From Sphingobacterium corticibacterium (GTDB taxonomy: Bacteria > Bacteroidota > Bacteroidia > Sphingobacteriales > Sphingobacteriaceae): a stretch of 64,000 nt of DNA. Below are positions 9,515-17,951 of this stretch, in pieces (within the stretch, counting starts at the first letter, position 1; the number at the start of each line of letters is the position of its first letter). A program made the translations under genes and the position numbers. Under the pieces are notes generated by a model. It was not told the DNA's origin. It did no database searches and saw only the letters and a program-made list of their open reading frames with translations. The stretch covers positions 558,001-622,000 of the forward strand of contig NZ_SGIT01000001.1 of the NCBI RefSeq assembly GCF_004208525.1, given 5' to 3'.

Positions 9515-10609
9515 ATGGTATTACAGGGTAGAGTGGGCAAAGCCTTTTTCAGTTTGTTGCGTGCCGGTCTATGGAAACAAGGGGTCGATATGCTGGGATG
9601 TTTTCCTTTATCGGAAGAGGAATGGCAGGCCTTGTACCGTATCGCACGTCAACAAACGGTAGAGGGTATCGTGTTTGACGGCATACAAAGCTTGGAACCG
9701 ACTCTTTTACCCCCAAGGAAATTATTGCTGCTATGGCTCGTAAGGGTTGAAAAGCTGGAACAAAGGAATCGTCGAATGAACACTGTATTGGCAGAACAGG
9801 CGTTGTTTTTTGACAGTTGTGGCATCAAACCCGTGCTGTTAAAAGGGCAGGGGATAGCAGCTGGATATGCGGAACCGTTGCGCCGGGTATGTGGAGACAT
9901 TGACTGGTATTTTTCGAACAAGGAAGACTACCATGAGGCCAACAGGCAGATCAGAGCAAAGGGAATAGAATGGAACAAAATGGCAGGAAATAGTATTTGG
10001 TATAGGTGGAGAAATGTAGAGATAGAACACCATCGGAACATTTTTGATATCTACAACCCATTCGTAAGAGGTTACCTGAAAGAATTTGAACAGGAGGAAC
10101 AGCCGCGACAGCTTGAACTGTTGGTACAGGAGCAATCGATTATATTGCCCTCGCCGACCGCACAGTTGCTACAGGTAAATGCACATATATTGAAACACCT
10201 TCTTTCATTCGGGATAGGCCTACGGCAACTCTGTGATGCAGCTCGTTTATACAGCGCTTACCATACACAGATTGATGCGGATCGACTGCTTGCAGTCTAT
10301 GCCAAAACAGGCATCTTGAAATGGATTTCCGTATTGCATAAGTTGCTGGTTGATTACCTAGGCATGCCGTCGGATAATCTCCCTCTCCGACGGGATACCG
10401 AACGGAATGCGGATTGGATGATGGAAGAGATATGGACAGCTGGTAATTTCGGATTCCATGATGGGCGGTATGTGGATATACAAAACGGCGGGAAGCGGGT
10501 TGATAAAAAGAAGAGGCTTTGGAATAACTTTTTAAGATATCTACCGTATGCGCCGATGGAGACGATCAGCTTTCCTTTTATACACTTATTTTCAAGAATA
10601 TCGGGATAG
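9515..10609 (+). CDS. Nucleotidyltransferase-like protein (NTP_transf_5 family)
   Basis: A 364-residue protein starting 2 bp after the PqqD-like gene. The central block K-P-V-L-L-K-G-Q-G-I-A-A-G-Y followed by R-V-C-G-D-I-D-W-Y-F (about residues 108-132) is the signature of the uncharacterised NTP_transf_5 nucleotidyltransferase-fold family, with the D-x-D pair that would bind metal. H-R-N-I-F-D-I-Y and a helical C-terminus follow. Family members occur in exopolysaccharide, exosortase and lasso-peptide loci next to PqqD-like and HPr-kinase-like genes. The substrate is unknown. Confidence 0.8.
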   Translation: MVLQGRVGKAFFSLLRAGLWKQGVDMLGCFPLSEEEWQALYRIARQQTVEGIVFDGIQSLEPTLLPPRKLLLLWLVRVEKLEQRNRRMNTVLAEQALFFDSCGIKPVLLKGQGIAAGYAEPLRRVCGDIDWYFSNKEDYHEANRQIRAKGIEWNKMAGNSIWYRWRNVEIEHHRNIFDIYNPFVRGYLKEFEQEEQPRQLELLVQEQSIILPSPTAQLLQVNAHILKHLLSFGIGLRQLCDAARLYSAYHTQIDADRLLAVYAKTGILKWISVLHKLLVDYLGMPSDNLPLRRDTERNADWMMEEIWTAGNFGFHDGRYVDIQNGGKRVDKKKRLWNNFLRYLPYAPMETISFPFIHLFSRISG

Positions 10610-10641
10610 ATGATTAATACGGGGTTGACATATCAATTAAA

Positions 10642-10980
10642 ATGTTGATGGTGACTTATGGACAAGCCGTACTATCTTTTAGTACGATTCTGCTACACGC
10701 TTCTGTGATAGAGCAGGACGGGCAGGGTTATGCTTTTTTGGGGAAGAGTGGCACAGGGAAGAGTACGCATAGTCGCTTATGGTTGCTCCATATTCCAAAC
10801 GCTGCGCTATTGAATGACGATAATCCCGCCATCCGTTGGAATCGGCAGCTGTATAATAGGATAGTCAATCACCTGGAAAAGGTTGTCGCAAACGTACGCA
10901 TAGGGCAGCTGACCTGTTTGCCGGATCGTACGGCAGCACAATTATGTTATCAGAAATTAACACATCATAAAAATAAATAG
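10642..10980 (+). pseudogene. Truncated, internally deleted HPr-kinase-like ATP-binding protein
   Basis: Only 112 codons remain of a family whose members are, from memory, about 300 residues. The surviving start (M-V-T-Y-G-Q-A-V-L-S) is normally in mid-protein. A Walker A motif G-K-S-G-T-G-K-S lies at residues 34-41, followed by L-L-N-D-D-N-P-A-I-R. At codon 65/66 (10836/10837) the frame jumps to W-N-R-Q-L-Y-N, which in relatives lies about 70-80 residues further on, past a G-x-P-W-S-G-K-T block that is absent here. The C-terminal L-P-D-R-x-A-A-x-L-C-Y is present. A stop at 10615 closes the frame upstream. It looks like a remnant with two deletions, both preserving the frame; a shortened but functional protein cannot be excluded. 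Confidence 0.6.
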
Positions 10981-10984
10981 AAAA

Positions 10985-11776
10985 ATGAACAAAGTTACTT
11001 TATTAACATGGCTATTAGGCTTAGTACTGTTAAATGGTTGTATCGTACCGAAAAAAGTGGTATATGTGAAAGATATGGTTCCGGATACGGTCTATCTTGC
11101 CATGGAGATGTTGCCATTACGCCTGCAAAAGAACGATCGTATCCAGATTGTAGTGAGTGCAAGTTCACCGGAGCTAGCTGCACCCTTTAACGGTGGCGTG
11201 GGCAGTTATAGAGTAGGCGATGATGGAACTGTATCAACGTCGGTAGACCGTTCCAGTTCGACGTCGAACTATGTAGTCGATTGGGATGGCACCATCGATT
11301 TTCCGGTTCTCGGAAAAATGCAGGTGGAAGGATTGACATTGGAGGAAGTGCGGGAAATGGTGCGTGGACTATTGATTTCTAAAGAATATATCAATAGTCC
11401 TGCGGTGAGAGTAGAACTGCTGAACTTAAAAGTCACCATGATGGGGGCTGTTGGAAATCAAGTGTTGCAAGTACCAGAGGGACGGATAACCTTGTTGGAA
11501 GCGATTACCCGATCAGGAGGGTTGCAGGTTAATGCCGACCCACAGGCCGTGTTCGTGATTCGCGAAGAAAACGGTGTGCGAAAGAAATATGTAAACGACG
11601 TCGAATCTAAAGCTGTTTTCGATTCGCCGACGTTTTACCTGCAGCAAAATGATATTGTATACGTAGAGCCTAAGACGGCTGTCATGACGCCGCGTGAACA
11701 ACAAACGAGGCAGTATATCGGTTTTGGTATGAGTATGTTAAGTATTGCGTTAACCCTGTTCGCCTTATTAAAATAA
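10985..11776 (+). CDS. wza: Outer-membrane polysaccharide export lipoprotein (Wza-like)
   Basis: A 263-residue lipoprotein that should form the outer-membrane exit channel for the polysaccharide. The signal peptide ends in a lipobox L-L-N-G-C with the lipidated Cys at residue 19. The polysaccharide export (PES) domain follows, with L-Q-K-N-D-R-I-Q-I and Y-x-V-D-W-D-G-T-I-D-F-P-V-L-G (about residues 90-110), then an SLBB-like domain with V-T-M-M-G-A-V-G and I-T-L-L-E-A-I-T-R-S-G-G. A hydrophobic C-terminal segment closes the protein. It lies 13 bp before the Wzc gene, its functional partner. Confidence 0.92.
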   Translation: MNKVTLLTWLLGLVLLNGCIVPKKVVYVKDMVPDTVYLAMEMLPLRLQKNDRIQIVVSASSPELAAPFNGGVGSYRVGDDGTVSTSVDRSSSTSNYVVDWDGTIDFPVLGKMQVEGLTLEEVREMVRGLLISKEYINSPAVRVELLNLKVTMMGAVGNQVLQVPEGRITLLEAITRSGGLQVNADPQAVFVIREENGVRKKYVNDVESKAVFDSPTFYLQQNDIVYVEPKTAVMTPREQQTRQYIGFGMSMLSIALTLFALLK

Positions 11777-11789
11777 TAACAAAAAAGAA

Positions 11790-14180
11790 ATGCACGTAAA
11801 TCAATATAGCGGCATAGGTGCCGACGGAAAAAAAGAACAATCGATCAACATAATCGATATTGTTAAATATTTATTGTTTCACTGGAAATGGTTTGTCTTG
11901 TCTGTCCTTGTATTTGGTGCGATTTACTATTACCAATATAATAAATCGCCCTTTATTTATCGTAGTACGGAGACGGTGATGATTAAGACACCGACCAACA
12001 CGCCGGTGACTGCGCGTCTTACACGGACAAACGCCACCAATTCGGTAAGTGTGAAAAGTGAAATATTGCAACTCCGCTCGAAAGAACTGATGGAAACAAC
12101 GGTACAGCGTATCGGAGCGGAAACGAATTACCTGGAACGTGTGGGGTTACGCGACAACGAATTGTATAGAACTAGTCCGGTGGAAGTCACGCTTGCGGGC
12201 AAATCGGAAGATATCGGATATGATATTCTGGTAACGCCGTTGGATGCGAATCAAGTAAGTGTAAGAAAAAGAAATGGACAGTCCCAAGATGAAGAGGTCA
12301 AAGTTCCCCTTCATAAAGAGACCAAGACACCCTTTGGTTTGCTCACGGTACGAGCTACTCCATTTTACAATGAAGCATCCTACGGCAGGCGCATCCGTGT
12401 GGTTAGGCAGCCGTTGGAAACGGTGGTAAGTTATTTCCTGTCTAGACTCAGCGTGCAGCAAATAGACGGTGATGCTGCTTTACTACAGGTAGCGGTAGAA
12501 GATACGAATCCGCATCGGGCAGCGGCGCTAATTACGGAGCTAATTGCGGTATACAATGAGGTCGCGCTGTCGGATAAAAATCAAGTGGCGGTCAATACGG
12601 AAGAGTTTATACGTGATCGGTTGGCGATTATCGAAAGTGAGTTGGGATCGGTGGAATCGAATATTGAACGTCTCCAAGCCGCCAATCAAGGCATGGACGC
12701 AAAGTCTGCCGGTCAAATGCATCTTGCGGATAGTCGCCAGTTCCAGTCTGAGCGAACCAAAATTGAAACGGATATCAACCTGGCGAATATGATGCGTGAA
12801 TACCTTACCGAGAAAGACGGGCAATATGAGCTGATGCCCAATAATACCGGACTGGTTGAAGCGAATGTGGAAAGTCAGATTAATGAATACAACACGATGT
12901 TGTTACGCCGAAATCGTTTGGTAGAAGGAAGTAGCACGGCAAATCCGGTGGTTGTAGATCTGGATAGAAATTTGGCGTCCATGCGGGATAATATTTATGA
13001 AGCGATGGATAATGCGATGCGGGGCTTGAACATCAAGCTGAACAATGTGATACGGGAGGAACAGGCGGCACGTGGAAAAGCGGTACAGGCACCTAGACAG
13101 CAACGGATGATGCTTTCAGTAGAGCGGCAGCAGAAAGTCAAGGAAGAATTGTACCTGTATTTGCTTAATAAAAGGGAAGAAAACGCCATCAATCGAGCCA
13201 TGACGGATGAAAGTATCCGGATTGTTGATTCCGCAACCCGGTCAGGCGCACCAATTTCCCCAAACAAAATGCGGAAATTGGCAATGGGTGTTGCTATAGG
13301 TTTAGTTCTTCCAGCAGCTATTTTACTGCTAGTGCTTATGGTGGATACCAAGGTACGTAATAGACAGGATCTGGAAGGGGTGTTGTCGGTGCCATTTTTG
13401 GGAGAAATACCGCTATCCAAGCGCAAAACGAAAGATAAATCACACATTTTAGTGAGGGAAACTGGACGGGATCCGCTGACGGAAGCTTTCCGGATTTTAC
13501 GTACGAATATTAGCTTCATGTCGCGAGATGGCAAAGAGGCGCAGGTAATCACATTGACCTCTTTCGGTATCGGTGTGGGGAAAACGTTCACTTCTTTGAA
13601 TCTTGCAACGACCTTGTCTTATCTGGGGAAAAAGGTTGCGGTAGTAGATTTGGACTTGCGCAAAGGATCATTGACAACTAGGGTAGGACTTGACGGTGCA
13701 AAGGGCGTCAGTCACTATTTGTCTAATCCCGCTATACCGATAGACGTCATACTGCACAGTAGTGAAGAGATTCCTAACCTGCACTTCTTCCCGATAGGCG
13801 CCATGGCACCTAATCCGGTAGAACTGTTATTGAGCAAGCGATTGGACGATATGATGCAGACATTGCGGAATCAATACGATTATATTATTGTCGATGGTGT
13901 GCCGATTGGCATCGTCGCTGATGCTGGTATCGTTGACCGTATTTCGGACCTGACGTTGTTTATTATACGATCAGGTAGAATGGATCGGCGTCAGTTACCG
14001 GATATCGAGCGGATATACAGGGAGAAAAAGATCAACAATTTGGCTGTGGTGTTGAATGGTTTGAAACTGGGCAGTGCTGGATATGGCTACGGCACATACG
14101 GCTATGGAGGGTATGGCTACGGTTATGGCTATGGATTGAAAGAGAAGAGAGGGTTCTCAAGGTTGTTTAAGAGATCGTAG
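11790..14180 (+). CDS. wzc: Wzc-like chain-length regulator and bacterial tyrosine kinase
   Basis: A 796-residue inner-membrane co-polymerase and BY-kinase. Order: a first membrane span at about residues 33-52, a periplasmic Wzz/GNVR coiled region, a second span near residues 503-521 (A-M-G-V-A-I-G-L-V-L-P-A), then a cytoplasmic CpsD-like kinase. Walker A lies near residues 590-600 and reads F-G-I-G-V-G-K-T instead of the usual P-G-E-G-K-S/T. Walker A' is V-V-D-L-D-L-R-K-G, and Walker B is Y-I-I-V-D-G-V-P-I-G near 697. The last 40 residues contain a Gly/Tyr tract with eight Tyr, the autophosphorylation cluster. It ends the polysaccharide operon and controls export with Wza. Confidence 0.94.
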   Translation: MHVNQYSGIGADGKKEQSINIIDIVKYLLFHWKWFVLSVLVFGAIYYYQYNKSPFIYRSTETVMIKTPTNTPVTARLTRTNATNSVSVKSEILQLRSKELMETTVQRIGAETNYLERVGLRDNELYRTSPVEVTLAGKSEDIGYDILVTPLDANQVSVRKRNGQSQDEEVKVPLHKETKTPFGLLTVRATPFYNEASYGRRIRVVRQPLETVVSYFLSRLSVQQIDGDAALLQVAVEDTNPHRAAALITELIAVYNEVALSDKNQVAVNTEEFIRDRLAIIESELGSVESNIERLQAANQGMDAKSAGQMHLADSRQFQSERTKIETDINLANMMREYLTEKDGQYELMPNNTGLVEANVESQINEYNTMLLRRNRLVEGSSTANPVVVDLDRNLASMRDNIYEAMDNAMRGLNIKLNNVIREEQAARGKAVQAPRQQRMMLSVERQQKVKEELYLYLLNKREENAINRAMTDESIRIVDSATRSGAPISPNKMRKLAMGVAIGLVLPAAILLLVLMVDTKVRNRQDLEGVLSVPFLGEIPLSKRKTKDKSHILVRETGRDPLTEAFRILRTNISFMSRDGKEAQVITLTSFGIGVGKTFTSLNLATTLSYLGKKVAVVDLDLRKGSLTTRVGLDGAKGVSHYLSNPAIPIDVILHSSEEIPNLHFFPIGAMAPNPVELLLSKRLDDMMQTLRNQYDYIIVDGVPIGIVADAGIVDRISDLTLFIIRSGRMDRRQLPDIERIYREKKINNLAVVLNGLKLGSAGYGYGTYGYGGYGYGYGYGLKEKRGFSRLFKRS

Positions 14181-14194
14181 AATGTCTTTTATTT

Positions 14195-14236
14195 AAAAAG
14201 AGTGGTCATTGAAGAGAAGAGCGACGACTCTTTTTT
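14195..14236 (+). terminator. Possible terminator after the polysaccharide operon
   Basis: A perfect 9-bp stem (AAAAAGAGT at 14195-14203 with ACTCTTTTT at 14227-14235) flanks a 23-nt loop and ends in a run of six T, starting 14 bp after the wzc stop. The stem is AT-rich and the loop long, so it is a weak call. Confidence 0.4.
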
Positions 14237-14284
14237 ACCAACAACCGAGAGCAAGTCTGTTACTATCATAAACAACGTATAGAT

Positions 14285-14312
14285 CGCGGTCGGTAAGCCG
14301 TCTACGACCGCG
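14285..14312. repeat. GC-rich hairpin, possible dispersed repeat copy
   Basis: A perfect 8-bp stem CGCGGTCG / CGACCGCG with a 12-nt loop. The left arm and loop (14285-14300) match 15 of 16 bases at 25828-25843, in another intergenic region, which suggests a dispersed extragenic repeat. Confidence 0.45.
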
Positions 14313-14773
14313 TCTAGCTCGTAAACGACCCTCTTTTTTCTAACATGCAGCGACATAGGGGTTGTGACGTAGGACAATGTTGCTTAATCGATCCCTTTTA
14401 TAGGGTGTCGATAGGAAATTAAAACGAACATGTCACAATATGTTTCGAAGAGAGATCTTTTTGTGTTAAACGCGTCTGTCAATGAGTGCATGCTACGTAA
14501 CATGCTTTTAACGAAATACGTATTTAATTTAAACTTTATGTTATTTGAGAAAAAGATAATCGTATTCCCTTTATTATTGCTAGAGTTTATTTTTGATTCG
14601 TCTCAATCTAGGGCTTCTTTGTTAGTGGCGGGAAATAAGTGGAATGACTTTGGATGTCTGTCGTCGCATTTTAAGCTTTCTGCGAACGGGTTGTCGTTAA
14701 AAACAAATGAGTTCGCTAAATATCGAAAGCGCATCGCTAATTTTCCGTATTCGGTTGGCAAAAATCCGCTCCG

Positions 14774-15037
14774 CTATAGAAAAAAGAGAGGTGAAAATAC
14801 GAAAATGTTCTCCGAATCTGTTGCTAACCCGTTTGACGTTACTGCTAGCTCGTTTGAATCTTCTATCAGCTCGTTTGAAGTTGCTGTTAACTCATCTGAA
14901 TCTATTGCTAACTCGTCCTTGTTTTTTGCTAATTCATAGAACTTTGTCATGAACTCGTATGGGTTTGCTTCCATGTTACGTAACATTAATTCACAATCAA
15001 TGAACTGACGCAATTCATTTAAATTGCGACAGTTCAT
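14774..15037 (-). CDS. Possible small heptad-repeat protein (doubtful)
   Basis: An 87-codon frame on the minus strand. After a start M-N-C-R-N-L-N-E-L-R-Q-F and M-L-R-N-M-E, it settles into seven-residue units of the form x-E-L-A-x-x-S (DELAIDS, DELTATS, NELIEDS, NELAVTS, NGLATDS), matching the 21-bp DNA period. Such regularity could be a short coiled coil, or merely translation of a non-coding repeat. No ribosome-binding site is obvious, and the start lies inside an inverted repeat. The opposite strand is also open over most of this stretch, so coding status is uncertain. Confidence 0.3.
   Translation of the reverse strand: MNCRNLNELRQFIDCELMLRNMEANPYEFMTKFYELAKNKDELAIDSDELTATSNELIEDSNELAVTSNGLATDSENIFVFSPLFFL
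14817..14963. repeat. Degenerate 21-bp tandem repeat, seven copies
   Basis: Seven consecutive 21-bp units at 14817, 14838, 14859, 14880, 14901, 14922 and 14943. They share a core like GCTA(A/G)CTCGTTTGAA with many substitutions. The period is a multiple of three, and both strands remain open through most units. Confidence 0.7.
15000..15037. repeat. Inverted repeat with 16-bp arms
   Basis: Arms 15000-15015 and 15022-15037 pair with one mismatch around a 6-nt loop. It lies 23 bp from the end of the ammonium transporter gene and has no T-run, so it is not an obvious terminator. Confidence 0.55.
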
Positions 15038-15059
15038 GAATGTTTTTTAGGTATATGTA

Positions 15060-16364
15060 TTAAAGTTCTTCGTCGTGTTGGCTGACATCCAATCCGACAA
15101 TTTCTGCTTCTTCACTAACACGTAATGATGCTAGGAGATCAGTTACTTTCAAGAGAAGTAAAGATCCGAAAAAAGCGAACGCCGAAGCACCGACAAGGGC
15201 AATCAAGTGGGCAACGAAAAGTCCGGTTTCACCGAAGAAAATCCCGTTGGTTTCCACAGCACTGTTGACGTTGCTATGTGCAAATACTGCGGTCAACAAC
15301 ATCCCGACCATACCACCAACACCGTGGCAAGGGAAGACGTCCAATGTGTCATCAATACCTTTTTTCGTTCTCCAGATAACCACTAAGTTACTAATAACAG
15401 CCGCTACAATACCGATAACCAATGAATGTGGGATCGTTACAAAACCAGCAGCTGGTGTGATAGCTACCAATCCAACAACCGCACCGATACAGGCCCCCAT
15501 TGCCGAAGGTTTTTTCCCTCGCAGGATGTCAAAGAAAATCCAAGCCATCGCCGCTGCAGCTGATGCAGTGGTTGTGGTTCCAAATGCAGAGGCAGCTAGT
15601 TCGTTGGCGCCTCCTGCCGAACCGGCATTGAACCCGAACCATCCAAACCATAGTAAACCCGTTCCTAAGATGACATAACTGATACGAGCAGGTGTATGTA
15701 CTTGTTCTTTACGTTTGCCTAAGTATAATGCGGAAGCTAATGCAGCCCAACCCGCCGACATATGTACAACAGTTCCACCTGCGAAATCGAGCACGCCCAT
15801 GTTGGCTAATAGGCCTTCAGGATGCCAGGTAGCATGTGCTAGCGGAACATAGATGAAGATAACAAATAAAGTAATGAAAATAAGATACGCATTAAATTTA
15901 ATACGTTCGGCAAAGGCTCCTGTAATGAGTGCTGGAGTTATTACGGCGAATTTTAATTGGAACATAGCAAACAATGCTATCGGAATGGTCGGTAATGCTG
16001 ACCATGCGTCATTGCCCAACATACCTTTCATCATATAGAAAGTGGAAGGATTGCCGATTATACCACCAATATCTTCGCCAAAGGCAAGGCTAAAGCCAAA
16101 TACAACCCAAATAATCGTGATAAGGCCCATACATACGAAACTTTGTAACATGGTAGATATCACATTTTTTTTGCGAACCATACCGCCGTAGAAAAATGCC
16201 AAACCCGGCGTCATTAACAATACCAGCGCTGCAGACATCAATAGCCAGGCTGTATCGCCTGTATCGATATTGCTTTCCGTGACGGTGGTAACCTCAGTTG
16301 ATGGGGCGAGCAATGCTAAGATTGCAGCTAGCGCGAGGAGTCCAAATGGGAGAATCTTTTTCAT
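15060..16364 (-). CDS. amt: Ammonium transporter (Amt)
   Basis: A 434-residue Amt/MEP/Rh channel that brings in ammonium across the inner membrane. About twelve hydrophobic spans are seen, including an N-terminal signal-like segment. Family blocks include L-L-M-T-P-G-L-A-F-F-Y-G-G-M-V, G-W-A-A-L-A-S-A-L-Y-L-G-K-R, G-W-F-G-F-N-A-G-S and C-H-G-V-G-G-M-V-G. A GlnK-type regulator gene, often adjacent to amt in other bacteria, is missing here. The gene follows a DUF6733-like barrel gene on the same strand after 130 bp, and an ACCTTAAGGT palindrome (16451-16460) lies in that gap. Confidence 0.95.
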   Translation of the reverse strand: MKKILPFGLLALAAILALLAPSTEVTTVTESNIDTGDTAWLLMSAALVLLMTPGLAFFYGGMVRKKNVISTMLQSFVCMGLITIIWVVFGFSLAFGEDIGGIIGNPSTFYMMKGMLGNDAWSALPTIPIALFAMFQLKFAVITPALITGAFAERIKFNAYLIFITLFVIFIYVPLAHATWHPEGLLANMGVLDFAGGTVVHMSAGWAALASALYLGKRKEQVHTPARISYVILGTGLLWFGWFGFNAGSAGGANELAASAFGTTTTASAAAAMAWIFFDILRGKKPSAMGACIGAVVGLVAITPAAGFVTIPHSLVIGIVAAVISNLVVIWRTKKGIDDTLDVFPCHGVGGMVGMLLTAVFAHSNVNSAVETNGIFFGETGLFVAHLIALVGASAFAFFGSLLLLKVTDLLASLRVSEEAEIVGLDVSQHDEEL

Positions 16365-16494
16365 TTTTGGTTTTTGATTAAGTAGTTTTTTGATTAGTCT
16401 CCATGATTACTGCTGTTTTAGGAGATAAAATAATCACCCCTCCAGACTTTGACCTTAAGGTACAAAGAGAAGAGATGATTATTCATTTCTTTAC

Positions 16495-17232
16495 CTAAAA
16501 CGAAAAACCGGTAGATAACTTATAGAAAGAATCCTTGGCTTGTAATCCGTTTTTAACTTCCGGTCCGGCAGATAAGCGAACAAAACTGCCAAACTTGCCT
16601 GCATTAAATTGTACGTACGGGCCTGCCCATTGGAAATAGTCCAATTTGCCGCCGATATCATCTTTTGTTCTTTTCAAATGTTCGAAATGTGCCCCAAACG
16701 AGAACGCATCACTTACTTTATAGCCCGCACTTGCCCAATAGTGCAAATATGCTAGGGTAGAACCGTCCTCAGGCGCTTTGTCTCGAAGAGGAGCATAATA
16801 GCCGGCGTATATTTCCCCTTCAAATTTGGGGATATCCACATTGAAAAAGAGGTTTGGCACGATTCCGTCTCCGGCAATTCCGCCCAGTTGGCCATCTGCT
16901 GCTCCCTTAGAAAGCAAGTTCCCAAATGTGAAGCCAAGATTCGGGTTCAAGGTGATACCCTCGGCTAAACGTAGATTAACACCTCCGCCGAATTCTGTCC
17001 AGTTACCCCATGCACCAGCGGTACCTGCTCCCCAGAAAATACCATAGACAGATGTACTGACTTTTTCTGAAAGCTTGTATTCCATGGCTACACTAGGTGC
17101 AACGCCGAAAAATTGATCAGAAGTAACCCCAAAAGAGAATGTTGTCTCGCTTTCTTGTGCATTTGTGATAAATACAGTGCTTGTTAGGGTTAAGATTGTT
17201 GTTAGTTTGATGATTTGTTTAATTTTTTTCAT
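16495..17232 (-). CDS. Predicted outer-membrane beta-barrel protein, DUF6733-like
   Basis: A 245-residue protein with a Sec signal peptide ending near A-Q-E (about residue 26). A barrel-like alternation of aromatic and small residues follows, with a terminal F-S-F typical of barrel C-termini. The opening T-T-F-S-F-G-V-T-S-D-Q-F-F-G and the repeated G-x-G-V-N-L-R-L strands recall the Bacteroidota DUF6733 family; this is from memory and not searched. It lies directly upstream of amt on the same strand, so a role in nitrogen-compound uptake across the outer membrane is plausible but unproven. Confidence 0.65.
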   Translation of the reverse strand: MKKIKQIIKLTTILTLTSTVFITNAQESETTFSFGVTSDQFFGVAPSVAMEYKLSEKVSTSVYGIFWGAGTAGAWGNWTEFGGGVNLRLAEGITLNPNLGFTFGNLLSKGAADGQLGGIAGDGIVPNLFFNVDIPKFEGEIYAGYYAPLRDKAPEDGSTLAYLHYWASAGYKVSDAFSFGAHFEHLKRTKDDIGGKLDYFQWAGPYVQFNAGKFGSFVRLSAGPEVKNGLQAKDSFYKLSTGFSF

Positions 17233-17354
17233 AAAAAATGGGTTGTTTTGTTTTAATAAATGTAATTATATCCACAAAACTATGTAATTATTTTAATTAA
17301 ACAACTTTTTTTTGATAAAAAACAAAAATAAATATTGTTTTTTTTTAAAAATCA

Positions 17355-17834
17355 TCATTTATTTCTTAGTTTTTCTGATATTATTTCGTTTTCGAACCCT
17401 TTTGACAGGAGGTGTGTGTGTATTTTTGATTTTTCTGTAAACGAAATGGCTTTTTTTGTTTCTTTTATCTTTTTATTTATGGTTTCTTCTATTTTTTTGT
17501 GGTATTCGTCCATGTCTATGGTTTTTAATGCAAGTCGAATTAGCGGCTCAGATACCTTTTTTAACTTCAAGTGTTGTTTTATTTTAATTTTTCCCCAGCC
17601 TTTCATACGGAATCTACCCAAAGTGTATGCTTTTGCAAATCTTTCTTCGTTGAGAAAATTTTCTTCGATAAGCTGGGCGATAATATTTTCTAAGGTTTCT
17701 TGATCAAGTCCCCATTCATATAATTTGTTTCGTACTTCTTGCTGGGCTCGTTCTTGATAAGCACAGTAGCTTTCCGCTTTTCTTTTTGCTTCCAGAGGAG
17801 TTAATAACTTTCGTGGTTTCTTAGATTCTTCCAT
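17355..17834 (-). CDS. recX: Regulatory protein RecX
   Basis: A 159-residue helical, charged protein that in known systems binds RecA filaments and limits their activity. Features are L-T-P-L-E-A-K-R-K-A-E-S-Y-C-A-Y-Q-E-R-A near the N-terminus, L-I-E-E-N-F-L-N-E-E-R-F-A-K-A-Y (about residues 53-68) and G-R-F-R-M-K-G-W-G-K-I-K-I, the classic RecX signature. The length is normal. recA is not adjacent. It is divergent from the murF-alr gene, with 117 bp between the two starts. Confidence 0.9.
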   Translation of the reverse strand: MEESKKPRKLLTPLEAKRKAESYCAYQERAQQEVRNKLYEWGLDQETLENIIAQLIEENFLNEERFAKAYTLGRFRMKGWGKIKIKQHLKLKKVSEPLIRLALKTIDMDEYHKKIEETINKKIKETKKAISFTEKSKIHTHLLSKGFENEIISEKLRNK

Positions 17835-17951
17835 AACACAAACTTAAATAAAAGGCCTATTATTCATGAATACCTCGTAAAACAAAATACGATACGTAAT
17901 TCATTTTTAGTTGTTGAAAATATTGATGAAATTTGTTCTTTGCGATTTATC

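Larger units (their letters stand above)
14181..15059. other. 879-bp stretch without a confident gene
   Basis: This separates the polysaccharide operon from the convergent ammonium transporter gene. It holds the weak terminator, a GC-rich hairpin at 14285-14312, a 21-bp tandem repeat at 14817-14963 and an inverted repeat at 15000-15037. Two overlapping opposite-strand frames (14430-14939 on + and 14774-15037 on -) cover the repeats. Both encode M-L-R-N-M, because a TACGTA-centred palindrome occurs twice (near 14490 and 14973). Neither has recognisable homology. The region may carry decayed or non-coding repeats. Confidence 0.6.

Noticed and set aside
14430..14939. 169-codon plus-strand frame
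   Set aside because: It overlaps the repeat, shows no domain or ribosome-binding site, and its openness is explained by the 21-bp period.
14817..14963. CRISPR-like array
   Set aside because: The 21-bp units are directly abutting with no unique spacers and vary too much; no cas genes are present.
16365..16494. Sigma-54 promoter before amt
   Set aside because: No TGGCAC-N5-TTGC-like site was found; only an ACCTTAAGGT palindrome is visible.
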